From: Actinoplanes cyaneus
GTDB taxonomy: Bacteria; Actinomycetota; Actinomycetes; Mycobacteriales; Micromonosporaceae
Direction of reading: 5' to 3'
Assembly: GCF_016862095.1 (NCBI RefSeq)
Contig: NZ_BOMH01000068.1
Span: 1 to 64,000 of the forward strand
DNA: 64,000 nucleotides
Part shown: positions 8,315 through 17,302 of the stretch, in pieces
How the letters are laid out: each line of letters begins with the position of its first letter
How positions within the stretch are numbered: position 1 is the first letter of the stretch
The notes under the pieces: model-generated
The model's database searches: none
Told to the model about the DNA's origin: nothing
What the model saw: only the letters and a program-made list of their open reading frames with translations
Translations under genes and position numbers: made by a program

Positions 8315-9075
8315 TCGTCTGCTACGCGCAGGGCGGCGGGCTCGGCCACCTGACCCGGATCCGCGCCTACCTGCACACCGTTCACGGCGACGAGCCGGCG
8401 ACCATCGTCAGCACGTCGCCGTTCGCTGCCGATCCGCGCGTTCTCGGGCCGCATCGGCTGGTGCGCGGGCCGGTCGCTGACGTCGTACGGGACCTGCGTC
8501 CGTCGACTCTGGTCGTCGATGCCTTTCCCGGCGGCATCGACGGGGAGTTGCGGGTTCCGGGCGGGATCCGGACCGTCCTTCTCGCCCGATTGCTGCGCGG
8601 TTACGAGGCAACGCCCGTGCGGTTCGACCAGATCTGGACGGTGGAGGACCTGGGCGCGGATCAGTTGGCCGCACTGTCCGAGATCTCGGCCGACGTCGCG
8701 CCGCTCGAACTGGTCGATCCGCCCGCCCCGCCGTCGCGGGCCGCGGAGGGAACCTGGCTGATCCCGCACGCCGGTCCCGCTTCGGAGATCGCCGAGCTCA
8801 TCGCGTACGCCCGTGAATGCGCGACCCTGGAGAACCGTGACCCACGGCTGCTCGTCGTATCCCCGCACCCGCCGCCCGGCGATGTCGAGCACCTCGACGT
8901 GTATCCGGTGTGGCCGCTGTTCGCCGGCGCGGAACGGGTGATCTCCGCGGCCGGCTTCAACGTGGTGCGCCAGATGCGCCGGTGGCGGGCCAAGCACCGC
9001 ATGCTGCCGTTCCCGCGCCGCTGGGACGACCAGTTCACCCGCGCGGCCCGCGCCCGCCAGGAGAACAACCCCTGA
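8311..9075 (+). CDS. MurG-like glycosyltransferase family protein
   Basis: A 254-residue protein starting IVCYAQGGGLGHLTRI, the Gly-rich loop with His seen in the acceptor domain of MurG/GT28-type enzymes. A second half (LLVVSPHPPP, then AERVISAAGFNVVRQMR) resembles their donor-site loop. It is shorter than MurG (about 360), so it may be a minimal or divergent member. GTG overlaps the upstream stop by 4 bp. It is last in the six-gene set and is followed by a very strong hairpin. Confidence 0.65.
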   Translation: MIVCYAQGGGLGHLTRIRAYLHTVHGDEPATIVSTSPFAADPRVLGPHRLVRGPVADVVRDLRPSTLVVDAFPGGIDGELRVPGGIRTVLLARLLRGYEATPVRFDQIWTVEDLGADQLAALSEISADVAPLELVDPPAPPSRAAEGTWLIPHAGPASEIAELIAYARECATLENRDPRLLVVSPHPPPGDVEHLDVYPVWPLFAGAERVISAAGFNVVRQMRRWRAKHRMLPFPRRWDDQFTRAARARQENNP

Positions 9076-9108
9076 GGGCCGGCCGAACTCGTGGCTGGTT
9101 CTCAGGGG
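9069..9108. repeat. minor inverted repeat over the operon's stop codon
   Basis: CCCCTGAG at 9069-9076 pairs with CTCAGGGG at 9101-9108, the first arm spanning the TGA stop of the last glycan gene. The second arm is part of GGCTGGTTCTCAGGGGTGTG (9093-9112), a diverged copy of the arm of the larger hairpin at 9123. Confidence 0.55.
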
Positions 9109-9122
9109 TGTGACGAGAGGGC

Positions 9123-9178
9123 TGACACACCCTTGAGGACCAGCCGGGCTTTCCGGGCTGGTCCTCAAGGGTGTGTCA
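9123..9178. terminator. 23-bp perfect-stem hairpin after glycan operon
   Basis: Arms 9123-9145 and 9156-9178 are perfectly complementary (TGACACACCCTTGAGG... and its reverse), with a loop of about 10 nt. It lies 48 bp after the last glycosyltransferase stop and should stop transcription or protect the 3' end of the mRNA. The arm GGCTGGTCCTCA shares its head with the REP-like repeats elsewhere in the window. Confidence 0.75.
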
Positions 9179-9300
9179 CGGCGGGGAGGCACCCCTGGTG
9201 GCCAGCCGGAGCCTGGGCCCGGCGGCGCGGCGCGGCTCGGGCGGGACCGGCGCGGGCTGGCGCGGCCCGGGACGTGGCCGGCGTGGGCTGGTGCGGTCGC

Positions 9301-9717
9301 TCAGCGGCAGTTGCGGCGGCCCGGCAGGCCGATGATCAGGGCGGCGCCGACCGTGACGTGCATGCCGAGCAGAACCAGCTTCGTGCTGAGGCCGATGCCG
9401 CTGCCGAGCGGCCCGGCCAGCGAGATCAGCAGGACGATGACGGTGACGATCCGGTAGATCCGGACGGGTTGGCGGGTCGTCCGCTCCAGGATCGTGAGCA
9501 GGCCCCATGCGGCCAGCCCGGCGAGCAGAGCAGTGACAGCCACCGCCACCGGGCCGATGTGCTGAACCCCGGACCCCTGGCGGACGGCCAGGTCGATACC
9601 GGCCCACGGGTCGTTGACGGCCCACAGGAGCAGCGCCCCGGCGGTCCCGGCGGCGATCGTGATGAGGCGTCCGGCGGTGCGGGCCGGGACGGTGGCGGTG
9701 TTCGTCTCGTTCGTCAT
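9301..9717 (-). CDS. DUF6069-like small membrane protein
   Basis: A 138-residue protein with four predicted membrane helices: LITIAAGTAGALLLWAV, VAVAVTALLAGLAAWGLL, IVTVIVLLISLAGPL and LVLLGMHVTVGAALIIGL. The overall pattern matches the actinobacterial DUF6069 family, whose function is not known to me. ATG 9717 is chosen because the preceding open frame is Arg/Pro-rich and non-membrane. Divergent from the sensor kinase at 9849; a shared promoter region of 131 bp separates them. Confidence 0.65.
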   Translation of the reverse strand: MTNETNTATVPARTAGRLITIAAGTAGALLLWAVNDPWAGIDLAVRQGSGVQHIGPVAVAVTALLAGLAAWGLLTILERTTRQPVRIYRIVTVIVLLISLAGPLGSGIGLSTKLVLLGMHVTVGAALIIGLPGRRNCR

Positions 9718-9848
9718 GCCGATGAGCTTGGCCTCCGGACCCCGTCGGGCACATCGGACCGCGGGCATCGGCGGCACCCTCCTTGGGAGGCGTGTCCTCA
9801 TACTTTGGATGGTGTCGGTGCCCGGCGAAGCGCGGTTAACCTCGCCGC

Positions 9849-10991
9849 GTGACCGCACCGACCCGGCGTGACCTCCCCGCCGCAGCCATCGGCTCCGTTC
9901 TCGGCGCCGCTGTCGTGCTGGGTGTCAGCACGCTCGTGTCCTGGTGGGGCGGGCGGCCACTCGGCGCGCTGTTCGCGCTGGACGTGGTCGCCGGTCTGCT
10001 CAGCTGGGCGCTGGCCCCGATGGTCCTGTGGCGGCCGATGTCCACGGCGATTGTGCTCAACGTCCTGGCCGCGCTCTCCCCGGCGGCCACCCCACCGGCC
10101 ACGATCGGGGCGTTGCAGGTCGCCCGCCGAAAGCCGTTCCCGGTGGCGGTGGCGGTCGCGGCCGGTGGCATCGCGGCCCATGCCGTGCAGGCGTGGTGGC
10201 GGACGAGCGGCGGCCTGCCGTACGGATGGTGGCTGGTTCTGGTCACGGTCGGCTACGGCGGGCTGCTCGGCTGGGGCGCGTGGGCACAGGCCCGGGAAGC
10301 GCTGGTCCGGTCACTGCGCGAGCGCGCCGAGCGGGCCGAGGCCGAGCAGGGCCGCCGGGTCGCCGAGGCCCGCATGATGGAGCGCCGCAAGATCGCCCGG
10401 GAGATGCACGACGTGCTGGCACACCGGTTGTCGCTGCTGGCGACGTTCGCCGGCGCGATGGAGTTCCGGCCCGACTCCCCTCCCGAGCGGATGTCCCGGG
10501 CGGCCGGCGTGGTCCGCGACGGGGTGCACCAGGCCCTGGAGGAGTTGCGCGAGGTCATCTCCCTGCTGCGGGACGACGACCCGTCGGAGATCCACCCGCA
10601 ACCGGTGCTGGCGGACCTGCCCCGCCTGGTCGAGGAGTCCCGGTCGGCGGGCACCGAGGTGGACCTCGACCAGGCGGTGGACGAGCCGGGGGAGGCGCCG
10701 CCGGCGGTCGCGCGCACGGCGTACCGGGTGATCCAGGAAGGCCTGACCAACGCGCGCAAACACGCGGCCGGGGAGCGCGTCCGGGTCACTCTGCGGGGCG
10801 GGCCGGGGGTGGGGCTGGAGATCGACGTCCGTAACGCGCTCACTCCGGATCGGCCGGCGCCGCCCGGCTGGTCCGGCGGGGCTGGGCTGGTCGGCCTCAC
10901 CGAGCGGGTCCAGCTGGCCGGGGGCCGGCTCGACCATCAGGAGGTCGCCGGCGAGTTCCATCTCCACGCGTCGATACCATGGCCGGCATGA
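9849..10991 (+). CDS. NarL-type sensor histidine kinase
   Basis: A 380-residue membrane kinase. About four hydrophobic helices occupy residues 10-145, then a coiled linker. The HisKA_3 dimerisation box MERRKIAREMHDVLAHRLSL has the phosphoacceptor His187, and a C-terminal HATPase domain follows (GLTNARKHA N-box, GAGLVGLTERV G-box). It has no extracellular sensor domain, so it may sense within the membrane. The GTG start gives the first membrane segment. Its stop overlaps the response-regulator ATG (ATGA), so the pair is coupled. The stimulus is unknown. Confidence 0.9.
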   Translation: MTAPTRRDLPAAAIGSVLGAAVVLGVSTLVSWWGGRPLGALFALDVVAGLLSWALAPMVLWRPMSTAIVLNVLAALSPAATPPATIGALQVARRKPFPVAVAVAAGGIAAHAVQAWWRTSGGLPYGWWLVLVTVGYGGLLGWGAWAQAREALVRSLRERAERAEAEQGRRVAEARMMERRKIAREMHDVLAHRLSLLATFAGAMEFRPDSPPERMSRAAGVVRDGVHQALEELREVISLLRDDDPSEIHPQPVLADLPRLVEESRSAGTEVDLDQAVDEPGEAPPAVARTAYRVIQEGLTNARKHAAGERVRVTLRGGPGVGLEIDVRNALTPDRPAPPGWSGGAGLVGLTERVQLAGGRLDHQEVAGEFHLHASIPWPA

Positions 10992-11740
10992 CGCCACCTG
11001 CTGACGTGCCGCACCCCGACTCGCCGGCTCGGGCGTCCGTCACGGGCGCCGGTGAGCCGATGCGGGCGCCCGGCCCGGATTCCGCCGGGCCGATGCGGGT
11101 GCGTGTGTTGATCGTGGACGATGACGCGCTGGTCCGTGCGGGGCTGACGATGATGCTCGACGGCGCGCCGGGGATCGCGGTGGTCGGCGAGGCAGCGGAC
11201 GGTGACGAGGTGCCGGCGGCCGCTGACGCGCACGGGCCCGACGTCGTACTGATGGATCTGCGCATGCCGCGTGTCGACGGGATCACCGCGACCCGGCGTC
11301 TCCGGGCACGCCCGCGTCCGCCCGAGGTGATCGTTCTGACCACGTTCGACGCCGACGAGAACATCCTGCACGCGCTGCGTGCCGGGGCCAGCGGCTTCCT
11401 GCTCAAGGACACCCCGCCGGCCCGGATCGCCGAGGCGGTCCGGCAGGTCGCGGCCGGCGAGCCGATCCTGTCCCCGCGGATCACCCGTCGGCTGATGGAC
11501 CGCGCGGCAGTGCAGGCGGGAGCGTTCGCGCAGGCCAAGGCCACTCTGGCGGCGCTGAGCCCGCGCGAGCGGGACGTCGTCGTGGCGATCGCTCAGGGGC
11601 GGTCCAACACCGAGATCGCGCGGGGGCTCGACATGACTCCGGCGACCGTGAAGACCCACGTGTCCCACATCCTGACGAAGCTGAGCCTCGACAACCGGAC
11701 GCAGATCGCGCTGCTCGCCCACGACGCCGGCCTGGCCTGA
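10988..11740 (+). CDS. NarL/LuxR family response regulator
   Basis: A 250-residue regulator. A receiver domain (RVLIVDDDALVRAG, with phosphoacceptor Asp in DVVLMDLRMPRVDG) starts about 37 residues in. The LuxR-type HTH at the C-terminus (LSPRERDVVVAIAQGRSNTE, then TVKTHVSHILTKL) binds DNA. The N-terminal Pro/Ala-rich extension is unusual, and ATG 11095 just before the receiver domain is an alternative start. ATG 10988 is preferred for its 4-bp overlap with the kinase stop. Cognate to that kinase. Confidence 0.88.
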   Translation: MTPPADVPHPDSPARASVTGAGEPMRAPGPDSAGPMRVRVLIVDDDALVRAGLTMMLDGAPGIAVVGEAADGDEVPAAADAHGPDVVLMDLRMPRVDGITATRRLRARPRPPEVIVLTTFDADENILHALRAGASGFLLKDTPPARIAEAVRQVAAGEPILSPRITRRLMDRAAVQAGAFAQAKATLAALSPRERDVVVAIAQGRSNTEIARGLDMTPATVKTHVSHILTKLSLDNRTQIALLAHDAGLA

Positions 11741-11769
11741 CCGTCATCACGCGGCCTGCTGGGCCGGGG

Positions 11770-12528
11770 TCAGGCGGTGCGCTGGACCCAGGCGCGGCGG
11801 GCGGGGGCGAGGCGGCGTTCGCGGGTGGGGAGGTTCTCGCGGACGGCGTCGGCCCGCCGCTCGGCGTCGGCGGCCTCCTGACGAAGACTGTCGTGCGCCG
11901 CGAAAGCCACCTGCGCGTCGTGCCAGGCGGAGCGTTCCGCCGCGGCGGCCCGCCGGTAGACGCTGTGCCGGTGCTCGTCGACCGCCGTCAGCAGCGCGAA
12001 CTCCTGCTCCACCGGGTGCAGCCGCGGATCCCAGCCACGCTGCCGCGCCTCGGCCGGCAGGTCGCCGTTCGCCACCGCCCGCTCCAGCGCCCGGTGCAGG
12101 AATCGTTCACGATCGACATACTCCGCCGGGGTCCGTGGTGTGCCGGGGGCGGCGAAAACGGCCGCCGTCCGGGCCCGGGTCAGCCGCTCCCCGGCGTCCT
12201 GCCAGGCCTGCCACGCGCTCTCGGCGTGCTCCTCGGTCTGGCGCCACAGCTCCTGCCAGCGCTGCGACGACTCGTGCGCCCGCTCCGCCGCGACCCGCAT
12301 CTCCTCGGCGAACCGGACGGTCTCGACGGCCTCCCGCTCGGCGCGCTCCCGCTCCTGCAGGTAGGTGCGGGCCTGGCCGAGGATCTCCAGCACGGCGAGC
12401 CGTGGATGCCGCATCGCCTCCGGACTGCCGAGCAGCAACAGCGCGGGCAGCGACACCACGATCAGAATCAGCCAGATCGCCACCGGCCGCGCCGAGTCGG
12501 CCAGCAGCACCTGCGACACCAGGTCCAT
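11770..12528 (-). CDS. membrane-anchored coiled-coil hypothetical protein
   Basis: A 252-residue protein of unknown function. One membrane segment at about residues 16-34 (VAIWLILIVVSLPALLLLG) is followed by a long charged alpha-helical tail rich in Glu, Arg and Ala, including a likely coiled coil at residues 50-130. The rest stays cytoplasmic if the N-terminus is outside. Convergent with the response regulator across 29 bp holding only a weak 5-bp stem. No enzymatic motif was seen. Confidence 0.7.
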   Translation of the reverse strand: MDLVSQVLLADSARPVAIWLILIVVSLPALLLLGSPEAMRHPRLAVLEILGQARTYLQERERAEREAVETVRFAEEMRVAAERAHESSQRWQELWRQTEEHAESAWQAWQDAGERLTRARTAAVFAAPGTPRTPAEYVDRERFLHRALERAVANGDLPAEARQRGWDPRLHPVEQEFALLTAVDEHRHSVYRRAAAAERSAWHDAQVAFAAHDSLRQEAADAERRADAVRENLPTRERRLAPARRAWVQRTA

Positions 12529-12578
12529 GATCGAGACTCCTCAGATGATGTGGGCCGCGTCGGCGGCCGGAGTTCGGG

Positions 12579-12649
12579 TCGGCCGCGACGACAGCCGGGG
12601 AGTGGTCAGCGGCGATCAGCCGGGTTCATCGGCCGCGACGGCAGCCGGG
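12579..12649. repeat. 21-bp direct repeat pair
   Basis: The sequence TCGGCCGCGACG[A/G]CAGCCGGG occurs at 12579-12599 and 12629-12649, exactly 50 bp apart, upstream of the coiled-coil gene and downstream of the small protein gene. Spacing of about five helical turns could suit a regulator, but the tract is GC-rich and may be chance duplication. Confidence 0.5.
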
Positions 12650-12699
12650 ATCATCGGAACCGGACGACCGGAACGGCGCGGACGCCGCCCGGAGCGCGG

Positions 12700-12921
12700 T
12701 TACGCGAAGAGCGCGGGGGGCGCGCGAGAGACGCCGGCCGACCGGGCGATCTGCTCGGTCAGGACCCGGTCACGCCCGATCACCGGGCGGGCAGCCGCCA
12801 CGGCGGCGTCCACGAGCGAGTCGTCGAGGGACATCCGTGCGCCGCCGAACACGGCCAGCAGCACAGCGCGCAACAGGCACACGACCCGGTGCAGCATGCT
12901 GCGCGCCGAGTCGATGACCAT
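12700..12921 (-). CDS. small hypothetical protein (73 aa)
   Basis: Starting at ATG 12921 it encodes MVIDSARSMLHRVVCLLRAV and on, with an amphipathic or weakly hydrophobic N-terminal helix (LLRAVLLAVFGG) and a helical C-terminus (LVDAAVAAARPVIG). I do not recognise it. The frame stays open upstream, but the codons there are Arg-rich and lie in the terminator region, so the shorter start is chosen. Moderate doubt that it is translated. Confidence 0.45.
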   Translation of the reverse strand: MVIDSARSMLHRVVCLLRAVLLAVFGGARMSLDDSLVDAAVAAARPVIGRDRVLTEQIARSAGVSRAPPALFA

Positions 12922-13008
12922 GGTCACCAACCTACCCAGTGACGACCGTCCGAACCACACGGCACGCACGGGAGTTGTGTCACGTCCGGGGGACATCCGC
13001 CGGCGGAT

Positions 13009-13041
13009 ACGGGCGGCCCGCCGGGTCGGCGGGCCGCCCGT
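13009..13041 (-). terminator. 15-bp GC hairpin terminator of the mannan operon
   Basis: ACGGGCGGCCCGCCG pairs perfectly with 13027-13041, with a 3-nt loop. It lies 28 bp beyond the stop of the GH26 gene on that gene's strand and marks the end of the mannan-utilisation operon. Confidence 0.8.
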
Positions 13042-13068
13042 CATCGCGGGGATCAAGCGTCAGGGACC

Positions 13069-14049
13069 TCAGCCGAGCGTGATCTCGCCCTGGTTGAGCA
13101 CCCGGGGCAGGAAGTACGCGGTCTGGATCTCCGCGTCGGTGTTGCCGCCGCGCAACTGCTCGGACCAGATCATGAAGTACGCCCAGTTCGGCTGCGACGA
13201 CAGCAACGAGGCGGTGGGCACCTTGCCCATCTCGGCGATCGCCGTGGGCTTCCCGGCCGCGATCGACTGGATCTGCTGGTAGTCGGCGGCCGACGGATAG
13301 CTCTTGTACCAGGCGTCGAGCGTGACCACATCGACGTAGTTGCCGCCGGGGTAGTAGCTCGACCAGCCGCCCGCCGGGTTGTCCTGCACGTTCCAGACCC
13401 AGATCAGGTTGGTCAGTCCCTGACTGTCGAAGTAGTCCCGCATCTGCTGGTAGATCTTCGCCGACCCGTTCGCGCCCGGCCGGTGACCCCACCAGTTCCA
13501 CGACTCGTTCATCTCGTGGAACGGCCGCCACAGCACCGGCACGCCCGCGTCGCGCAGTTGTCGCAGGTAGGGGACGACCTCGGCCATCCGGCTGCGCCAC
13601 GTCTGGTTGAGCGCGGTCCCGCCGGTCACGATCTGCTGGAACTGCGCGTCGGTGACCGACGTCTTCACGCCGCCGTCGAACGCGCAGGTGCTGCCGGCCG
13701 TCGGCGAGCAGGCGTGCCAGGTCAGCGCGACGAGCGAGCCGTTCTTCCACTCGGTCTTGGCCTGGTCGATCACGCGCTGCCGGTTGGCGACGTCGGCCGG
13801 GTTGAACATCAGGTCGCCACCCCACAGGCCCGGCCACTGGCCGGTGACGTCGTGCACCTGCTGCGTGTACTGGCCGGGCGCCGACGCCGGCTCCTTGTTG
13901 TGCTGCCCACTCACGATGTTCCGCCCGGTGATCGACTTCAGGTAGTTGATCACCGTGGCCTTCGGGGTGGCGGGAAACGCCGCGACGGGTCCCGGCGCTA
14001 TCAGAACGGCGGCGAGCGCGGCCAGGGGGATGAATCGGGGGATCTTCAC
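13069..14049 (-). CDS. secreted GH26 endo-beta-1,4-mannanase
   Basis: A 326-residue glycoside hydrolase family 26 enzyme that cleaves the beta-1,4-mannan backbone outside the cell. A signal peptide spans about residues 1-24 (LAALAAVLIAPGPVAA, cleaved near AFP). The acid/base Glu179 lies in WRPFHEMNESWNWWG and the nucleophile Glu273 in AIAEMGK, both GH26 signatures. No carbohydrate-binding module is attached. GTG 14049 has AAAGGA about 10 nt upstream. The frame is open far upstream through the GH2 gene, which is an artefact. Last gene of the locus, so mannan fragments feed the ABC importer. Confidence 0.92.
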   Translation of the reverse strand: MKIPRFIPLAALAAVLIAPGPVAAFPATPKATVINYLKSITGRNIVSGQHNKEPASAPGQYTQQVHDVTGQWPGLWGGDLMFNPADVANRQRVIDQAKTEWKNGSLVALTWHACSPTAGSTCAFDGGVKTSVTDAQFQQIVTGGTALNQTWRSRMAEVVPYLRQLRDAGVPVLWRPFHEMNESWNWWGHRPGANGSAKIYQQMRDYFDSQGLTNLIWVWNVQDNPAGGWSSYYPGGNYVDVVTLDAWYKSYPSAADYQQIQSIAAGKPTAIAEMGKVPTASLLSSQPNWAYFMIWSEQLRGGNTDAEIQTAYFLPRVLNQGEITLG

Positions 14050-14063
14050 GGGGAGCGGTCCTT

Positions 14064-16493
14064 TCACGGGAGGGAACGCAGGACGGTGCCCAGGTCGGTG
14101 AGCACCCACGGAGCTTTGACCAGGGCCGGATCCAACTCGGCGGGGCAGCGGACGCGGATGGTCGCGGCCTCGCCGGGAAGCAGGGTGAGGAAACCGCGGT
14201 CGGCGACCGCGTCCGGGTGCAGTCGATCGGGCTGCAGCAGCACGTCCCGGGCCAGGCCGGCGGCCTGCACCCGGACGTCGAGACCGCCGGGCACCGGCTC
14301 CGCGGTCACCGTCAGGCCGGCGTCGGGATAGGGAAAGTCCTTGTCCGGTACGGCGCAGAACAGCGTCCGCACGTCGTCGAGCTCGGCCACCAGCAGCTCG
14401 TCGTCCCCGAGCGCCGACACATCGGCCGGGACCTCGACGATCGACACCTGTCGCGCTGCCGCGGTCACCCGCACCGCCCATGACGCGCGTAGTTCCCCTT
14501 CCGCGGTACGGCGTTGCACCGCGAGCCGCCCCGGCCACTCCACCGGGCTGTCGTTGAGGACGGCCACGACCAGGCCGCCGTCGCGCCGCTGCACGGTCAG
14601 GGAACGCGGCGCGTAGAGGTCGCGCAACTCGAAGTAGAGCGGCTTGTGCCGCCCGGCCCCGTCGATCGCCGCCCACGAGGTCACCGGCCACAGGTCGTTG
14701 AGCTGCCACAGGATGGTTCCGCCGGTGTGCGGCCAGCAGGACCGCCAGTGCGCGACGCCGGTGCGCACGGCCCGCACCTGATTGAGCTGCGTGAGGTAGT
14801 GCCACGCGTCGACGTCCGCGGGGACCGGGAAGTGCGGCGCGAGACCCCGCGCCAGTTTGCCGTTCCCGTCCTCGGCCTTCTGATGCTGCATGACCCCGGG
14901 GGAGTCCGGCAGCATCGGATCGTCCGAGATGGCGTCCCGCAGCGTCCGCCAGGCCGGCGGCGCCTGCCACCCGAACTCGGCCACGAATCGGGGCGTCGAA
15001 TCGAGATAGCCCAGGTAGCCCTCGCGGTTCCACACCTCCCACGAATGGAACGTCTGGTGCGCGGGATCGTTCGGCTCGTGCTCCCACGAGCCGGACCACG
15101 GGCTGCCCGCCTGATAGGGCCGGCTCGGGTCGAGCTCCGCCAGGATCGACGGCAGCGTGTGCAGGTAGTAGCCCTGTCCCCAGCTCAGCTCGCCGCCTGG
15201 CTGGGAGTCCCAGCCGCTCGCCCGGTAGAGCCACAGGTTCTCGTTGTTGCCGTTCCAGGTGACCAGGCTCGGGTGAACGGCGAGCCGGGTCACGTTCTCC
15301 CGTGCCTCGGCGACGATCTCCGACGCGAGCGGCTCCTCCTCGGGATAGCAGGCGCACGCGAACGGGAAGTCCTGCCACACCATCAGCCCGAGCTGGTCGC
15401 ACTCCTCGTAGAAGTCGCGGTCCTCATAGATGCCGCCGCCCCAGACGCGGATCAGATTCACGCCGGCCGCGACCGCTTCCCGCAGCCGCAGCGCATATCG
15501 TGCCCGGGTCATCCGGGACGGGAAGATGTCGTCCGGAATCCAGTTCACGCCCTTCGCCAGGATCGGCTCGCCGTTGATCTGCATGACGAATCGGGTGCCG
15601 GCCGCGTCGGCGCCCCGATCGATGGTCGCGGTGCGGAATCCGGTGCGCCGCTCCCAGCGGTCCAGGAGCACGTCCCCGCTGGTCAACTCCACGACGAGGC
15701 CGTAGAGCGGCTGGTCTCCGTAACCGATCGGGTGCCACGGCCGTACCCCGGGAACGGGTTTGTCGATGCGCAGCCGCGACGCGCCGGGCAGCATGTCCCC
15801 GGCCGCGATCTCGCGCCCGTCGAGCAGGACGCGCACGCCGAGCGGAACGTCGTGAACGCGCTCCGCCTCGATCGTCACGTCGAGCCGGCCACTGCCGTCG
15901 GCCCAGGTGGCGAGGGGCCGCACGGCCGCCAGACGCGCGGTGTTCCAGCCTTCCAGCCGGACCGGGCGCCAGATGCCGGCCGTGACCAGCGTCGGCCCCC
16001 AGTCCCACCCGAAACTGCACGCCATCTTGCGCACGAGATTGAACGGTTCAGGGTAGGCGTTGGGACGATCCCCGAGCTTTTCCCGTACGGCGTCGGCCTC
16101 GGTGTATGCCGACGTGAAACGCACCTCGAGCGGCTTCGGTGTATCGCCGGCCAGTGACGTCACGTCGAATCGGTACGAGCGGTGCATGTTGCGCGTCGTG
16201 CCCAGTTCGACGCCGCCGAGGGAAACGGTGGCCACCGTGTCGAGCCCCTCGAAAACCAGGTCCACCCGATCCGGGACGTCCCCTTCCCAGGCGATGTCCC
16301 GGGCGTAGGTCCAATCGGCGTGCCCGACCCACGCGACCGCTTTCTCGTTGTCGTCGTGGAAGGGGTCCGGAATCAGCCCGGCGTTCAGCAGATCGGTGTG
16401 GACACAACCGGGAACGGTCGCCGGGATCGACTTCTCGACCAGCGTCCACGTCCCACCCAGATCCCGCACGGATGTCATCGATCTCCCCGTCAT
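14064..16493 (-). CDS. GH2 family beta-mannosidase
   Basis: An 809-residue intracellular enzyme (no signal peptide) that would release mannose from imported manno-oligosaccharides. The N-terminal jelly-roll begins LGGTWTLVEKSIPATVPGCV, typical of beta-mannosidases, and GMACSFGWDWGP-like text (KMACSFGWDWGPT) is the family mannose-site loop. The TIM barrel carries acid/base Glu418 in NGNNEN and nucleophile Glu506 in VAEFGWQ. ATG 16493 overlaps the stop of the upstream permease (ATGA). An alternative ATG is at 16478. It ends 14 bp before the mannanase start. Confidence 0.92.
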   Translation of the reverse strand: MTGRSMTSVRDLGGTWTLVEKSIPATVPGCVHTDLLNAGLIPDPFHDDNEKAVAWVGHADWTYARDIAWEGDVPDRVDLVFEGLDTVATVSLGGVELGTTRNMHRSYRFDVTSLAGDTPKPLEVRFTSAYTEADAVREKLGDRPNAYPEPFNLVRKMACSFGWDWGPTLVTAGIWRPVRLEGWNTARLAAVRPLATWADGSGRLDVTIEAERVHDVPLGVRVLLDGREIAAGDMLPGASRLRIDKPVPGVRPWHPIGYGDQPLYGLVVELTSGDVLLDRWERRTGFRTATIDRGADAAGTRFVMQINGEPILAKGVNWIPDDIFPSRMTRARYALRLREAVAAGVNLIRVWGGGIYEDRDFYEECDQLGLMVWQDFPFACACYPEEEPLASEIVAEARENVTRLAVHPSLVTWNGNNENLWLYRASGWDSQPGGELSWGQGYYLHTLPSILAELDPSRPYQAGSPWSGSWEHEPNDPAHQTFHSWEVWNREGYLGYLDSTPRFVAEFGWQAPPAWRTLRDAISDDPMLPDSPGVMQHQKAEDGNGKLARGLAPHFPVPADVDAWHYLTQLNQVRAVRTGVAHWRSCWPHTGGTILWQLNDLWPVTSWAAIDGAGRHKPLYFELRDLYAPRSLTVQRRDGGLVVAVLNDSPVEWPGRLAVQRRTAEGELRASWAVRVTAAARQVSIVEVPADVSALGDDELLVAELDDVRTLFCAVPDKDFPYPDAGLTVTAEPVPGGLDVRVQAAGLARDVLLQPDRLHPDAVADRGFLTLLPGEAATIRVRCPAELDPALVKAPWVLTDLGTVLRSLP

Positions 16494-17302
16494 TTCGTGG
16501 CGCCGGCGGTGATGCCGGTGTAGATGAAGCGCTGCAGCAGCAGGAAGATCACGACGGTCGGCAGGATGACGATCATCGTGCAGGCCGCGATGACCTCCCA
16601 CTGCGCGCCGTAGGGCCCCTTGAAGCGGAAGAGCGCCGTCGAGATGACGTTCAGTCCGGGGGAGCGCAGATAGAGGAACGGGATGTAGAACTCGTTGTAG
16701 ATGGCGATGCCCTTGATGATCACCACGGTCGCGATCGCCGGTTTCATCAGCGGCAGGATGATCCTGCGGTAGACGCCGAACCGGGTGGCGCCGTCGAGCA
16801 CCGCGGCCTCGTCGAGGCTGGGCGGAATCGACTGCATGAACTGCACGAAGATGTAGATGGAGACGATGTCCGTGCCGAGGAACAGCACGATTGCCGCCCA
16901 CAGTGTGTTGACCAGGTCCATCGACTTGACGATCTGATACGTCGCGATCTGGGTCGTCACGCCCGGAACCAGCGCCGCGACCAGGAACAGGCCGAGGACC
17001 AGGCGCTTGAGGCGGAACTGGAAACGGTTCACGGCGTAGGCCGCGAGGGTCCCCACGAACACCGTGCCGGTCAGCGAGATCACCAGGATGATCGTGGTGT
17101 TGAGAAAGCCGCGCAGCATCGCGCCGTTCGTCCACGCGGTCCGGAAGTTCGCCAGGTGGAACCAGTCGTGCGGGGGAGTCAGGGCGCCCGTGGTCGCGTA
17201 CTCGGAATGCGTTTTGAAAGCGGCGAAAAGCACGACCACCAGCGGAGCCAGAACGACCAGCGCGGCGCCGATCAGCGAGATCCACTTACCGATCCGGATC
17301 AC
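16490..17302 (-). CDS. carbohydrate ABC transporter permease, MalG type
   Basis: A 270-residue inner-membrane permease with six helices. The EAA loop DEAAVLDGATRFGVYRRIIL contacts the ATPase. It pairs with the MalF-type permease, whose stop it overlaps by 4 bp, and with the upstream lipoprotein. No ATPase gene is present; such actinobacterial systems share an MsiK-type ATPase encoded elsewhere. The likely cargo is manno-oligosaccharide, from the flanking GH26 and GH2 genes. Confidence 0.9.
   Translation of the reverse strand: MIRIGKWISLIGAALVVLAPLVVVLFAAFKTHSEYATTGALTPPHDWFHLANFRTAWTNGAMLRGFLNTTIILVISLTGTVFVGTLAAYAVNRFQFRLKRLVLGLFLVAALVPGVTTQIATYQIVKSMDLVNTLWAAIVLFLGTDIVSIYIFVQFMQSIPPSLDEAAVLDGATRFGVYRRIILPLMKPAIATVVIIKGIAIYNEFYIPFLYLRSPGLNVISTALFRFKGPYGAQWEVIAACTMIVILPTVVIFLLLQRFIYTGITAGATK

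Noticed and set aside
11752..11767. Terminator between the response regulator and the coiled-coil gene
   Set aside because: Only a 5-bp stem (CGGCC with GGCCG) is present, too weak to claim in this GC-rich DNA.
14064..17285. Apparent 1073-codon frame joining the GH2 gene to upstream sequence
   Set aside because: The N-terminal 260 codons are an out-of-frame reading of the MalG-type permease gene. The true GH2 start is ATG 16493, overlapping the permease stop.
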